Program-made: the position numbers and the translations under genes
Origin: Duganella sp. CF458
Lineage (GTDB): Bacteria; Pseudomonadota; Gammaproteobacteria; Burkholderiales; Burkholderiaceae_D
Assembly (NCBI RefSeq): GCF_900113115.1
Contig: NZ_FOOF01000005.1
Location: forward strand, 1-64,000
Length of the DNA: 64,000 nucleotides
Direction of reading: 5' to 3'
In this document: positions 63,364 through 64,000 of the stretch, piece after piece
Numbering within the stretch: the first letter of the stretch is position 1
Layout: every line of letters starts with the position of its first letter
The notes under the pieces: model-generated
The model's input: only the letters and a program-made list of their open reading frames with translations
The model's database searches: none
Told to the model about the DNA's origin: nothing

Positions 63364-64000
63364 ATGACCCTGAATCTTCATACCGTTCCAAGCAGTGAAT
63401 CGCCACCACCCCGCATCGGCAACCGCTTGCTGGCAAGCTTGCCGGAAGACGACATCGAGCACCTCGAGGGTTTGTGCGAGCTGGTGGACCTCGAGGCCGG
63501 CGACATCCTGTTCGAAGCCGGCCAACCCATCGACTACATCTACTTCCCCTTCGATACGCTGGTATCGCTGCTGGCCGTGGCCGAAGGCCGGATGACGCTG
63601 GAGGTCGGCTCGGCCGGGCGCGAAGGCATGGTCGGCGCCTCGGTGGCGCTGGGCCAGCGCTGCGCCCAGGTACGTGCCGTGGTCCAGCGCAGCGGCCATG
63701 CGCTGCGCATGGAAGCGGAAGACTTCATCGCCGAGTTCGCGGAAATGGCATCACTGCAGCACTTGCTGCACCGGTATACCGACAGCCTGCTGGCACAAGC
63801 CATCCAGATCGCCGTGTGCAGCCGCTTCCATGTGCTGGAGGCGCGCCTGGCGCGCTCGCTGCTGGTGACGCGCGACCGCCTGCAATCGGACCGCTTCCAC
63901 ATGACCCACGAGTTCCTGGCCCATGCGCTGGGCGTACGCCGCGTCGGTGTCACCAAGGCGGCCAGTGCGCTGCAGGGGCAGGGGTTGATCAGCTATAGCC
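63364..64000 (+). CDS. Crp/Fnr family transcriptional regulator, 3' end outside window
   Basis: A frame open from the ATG at 63364 to the window edge, 212 codons with no stop. Residues about 25-140 form the cyclic-nucleotide-binding fold (DLEAGDILFEAGQPID, GREGMVGASVALG); a helix follows and a HTH is starting near the end (HEFLAHALGVRRVGVTKAAS). It has no Fnr-type cysteine cluster and no obvious cAMP residues, so it may sense another signal. The rest of the HTH is missing here. Confidence 0.88.
   Translation, partial: MTLNLHTVPSSESPPPRIGNRLLASLPEDDIEHLEGLCELVDLEAGDILFEAGQPIDYIYFPFDTLVSLLAVAEGRMTLEVGSAGREGMVGASVALGQRCAQVRAVVQRSGHALRMEAEDFIAEFAEMASLQHLLHRYTDSLLAQAIQIAVCSRFHVLEARLARSLLVTRDRLQSDRFHMTHEFLAHALGVRRVGVTKAASALQGQGLISYS

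Noticed and set aside
1-64000. CRISPR array
   Set aside because: No series of direct repeats with even spacers was seen anywhere in the window.

Overview
ORGANISM (inference). This is a GC-rich bacterial chromosome segment with dense, short-spaced genes and Shine-Dalgarno starts. The ribB-ribH-nusB and dnaX-ybaB-YciI-recR blocks, the many TonB, porin and c-di-GMP genes, and a TonB receptor/flavin halogenase/GH1 sugar locus all suggest a betaproteobacterium of the Burkholderiales. Oxalobacteraceae (Massilia, Duganella, Janthinobacterium group) is my best guess; no marker here proves the genus. LAYOUT. (1) 0-2 kb: a decayed or frameshifted RelE-like toxin-antitoxin pair, an SDR oxidoreductase with a likely TetR-type operator, and an OsmC peroxiredoxin. 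(2) 2-8.3 kb: ribB-ribH-nusB, a membrane-anchored DJ-1/PfpI protein, an OmpR-type two-component pair and a lytic transglycosylase. (3) 8.3-15 kb: a 478-base structured intergenic gap, ubiD, the 4.5S SRP RNA gene (its promoter lies in the end of ubiD), an exported protein of unknown function, and dnaX-ybaB-YciI-recR. (4) 15-28.7 kb: signalling. A REC-PAS-GGDEF-EAL protein, a BarA-like hybrid kinase, cstA-ybdD with a divergent cache-domain kinase/LuxR regulator, then HDOD, PAS-GGDEF-EAL and a periplasmic solute-binding protein. (5) 28.6-30.5 kb: two alpha/beta hydrolases, one lacking its nucleophile serine. (6) 30.6-39.1 kb: the accessory region. It holds a Tde/Ntox15-type DNase effector followed by four tandem GAD-like/DUF1851 immunity paralogues, yggL, a truncated IS481-type transposase, an orphan gene bracketed by a 22-bp inverted repeat, and a four-gene operon (STAS-GHKL ATPase, DUF4325 STAS-like protein, two small one-TM coiled-coil proteins) ending beside a tRNA-Ser(UGA) gene. 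(7) 39.2-48.9 kb: an M23 peptidase, then a LacI-controlled beta-glucoside locus (LacI, flavin-dependent halogenase, TonB receptor, GH1 beta-glucosidase, MFS permease) with four copies of a TGAAA-N4-TTTCA operator, then an alpha/beta hydrolase. (8) 49-64 kb: a PRPP synthetase homologue, two unknown cytoplasmic/coiled-coil proteins, a quinone oxidoreductase/LysR pair, a PAP2-lipid kinase-metallophosphoesterase operon, a phospholipase D lipoprotein, a CoA transferase, a porin, a class IV aminotransferase, and an envelope-stress-like set (DUF3617, OmpA/glycine-zipper lipoprotein, tiny Lmo0937-type membrane protein, glycine-zipper 2TM protein) ending with a Crp/Fnr regulator cut by the window edge. 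HOW THE GENES WORK TOGETHER. Housekeeping operons (riboflavin, DNA replication and repair) are interrupted by signalling genes that probably tune biofilm and carbon use. The two most novel units are the one-toxin/four-immunity array and the ATPase/STAS/membrane-protein operon next to tRNA-Ser.
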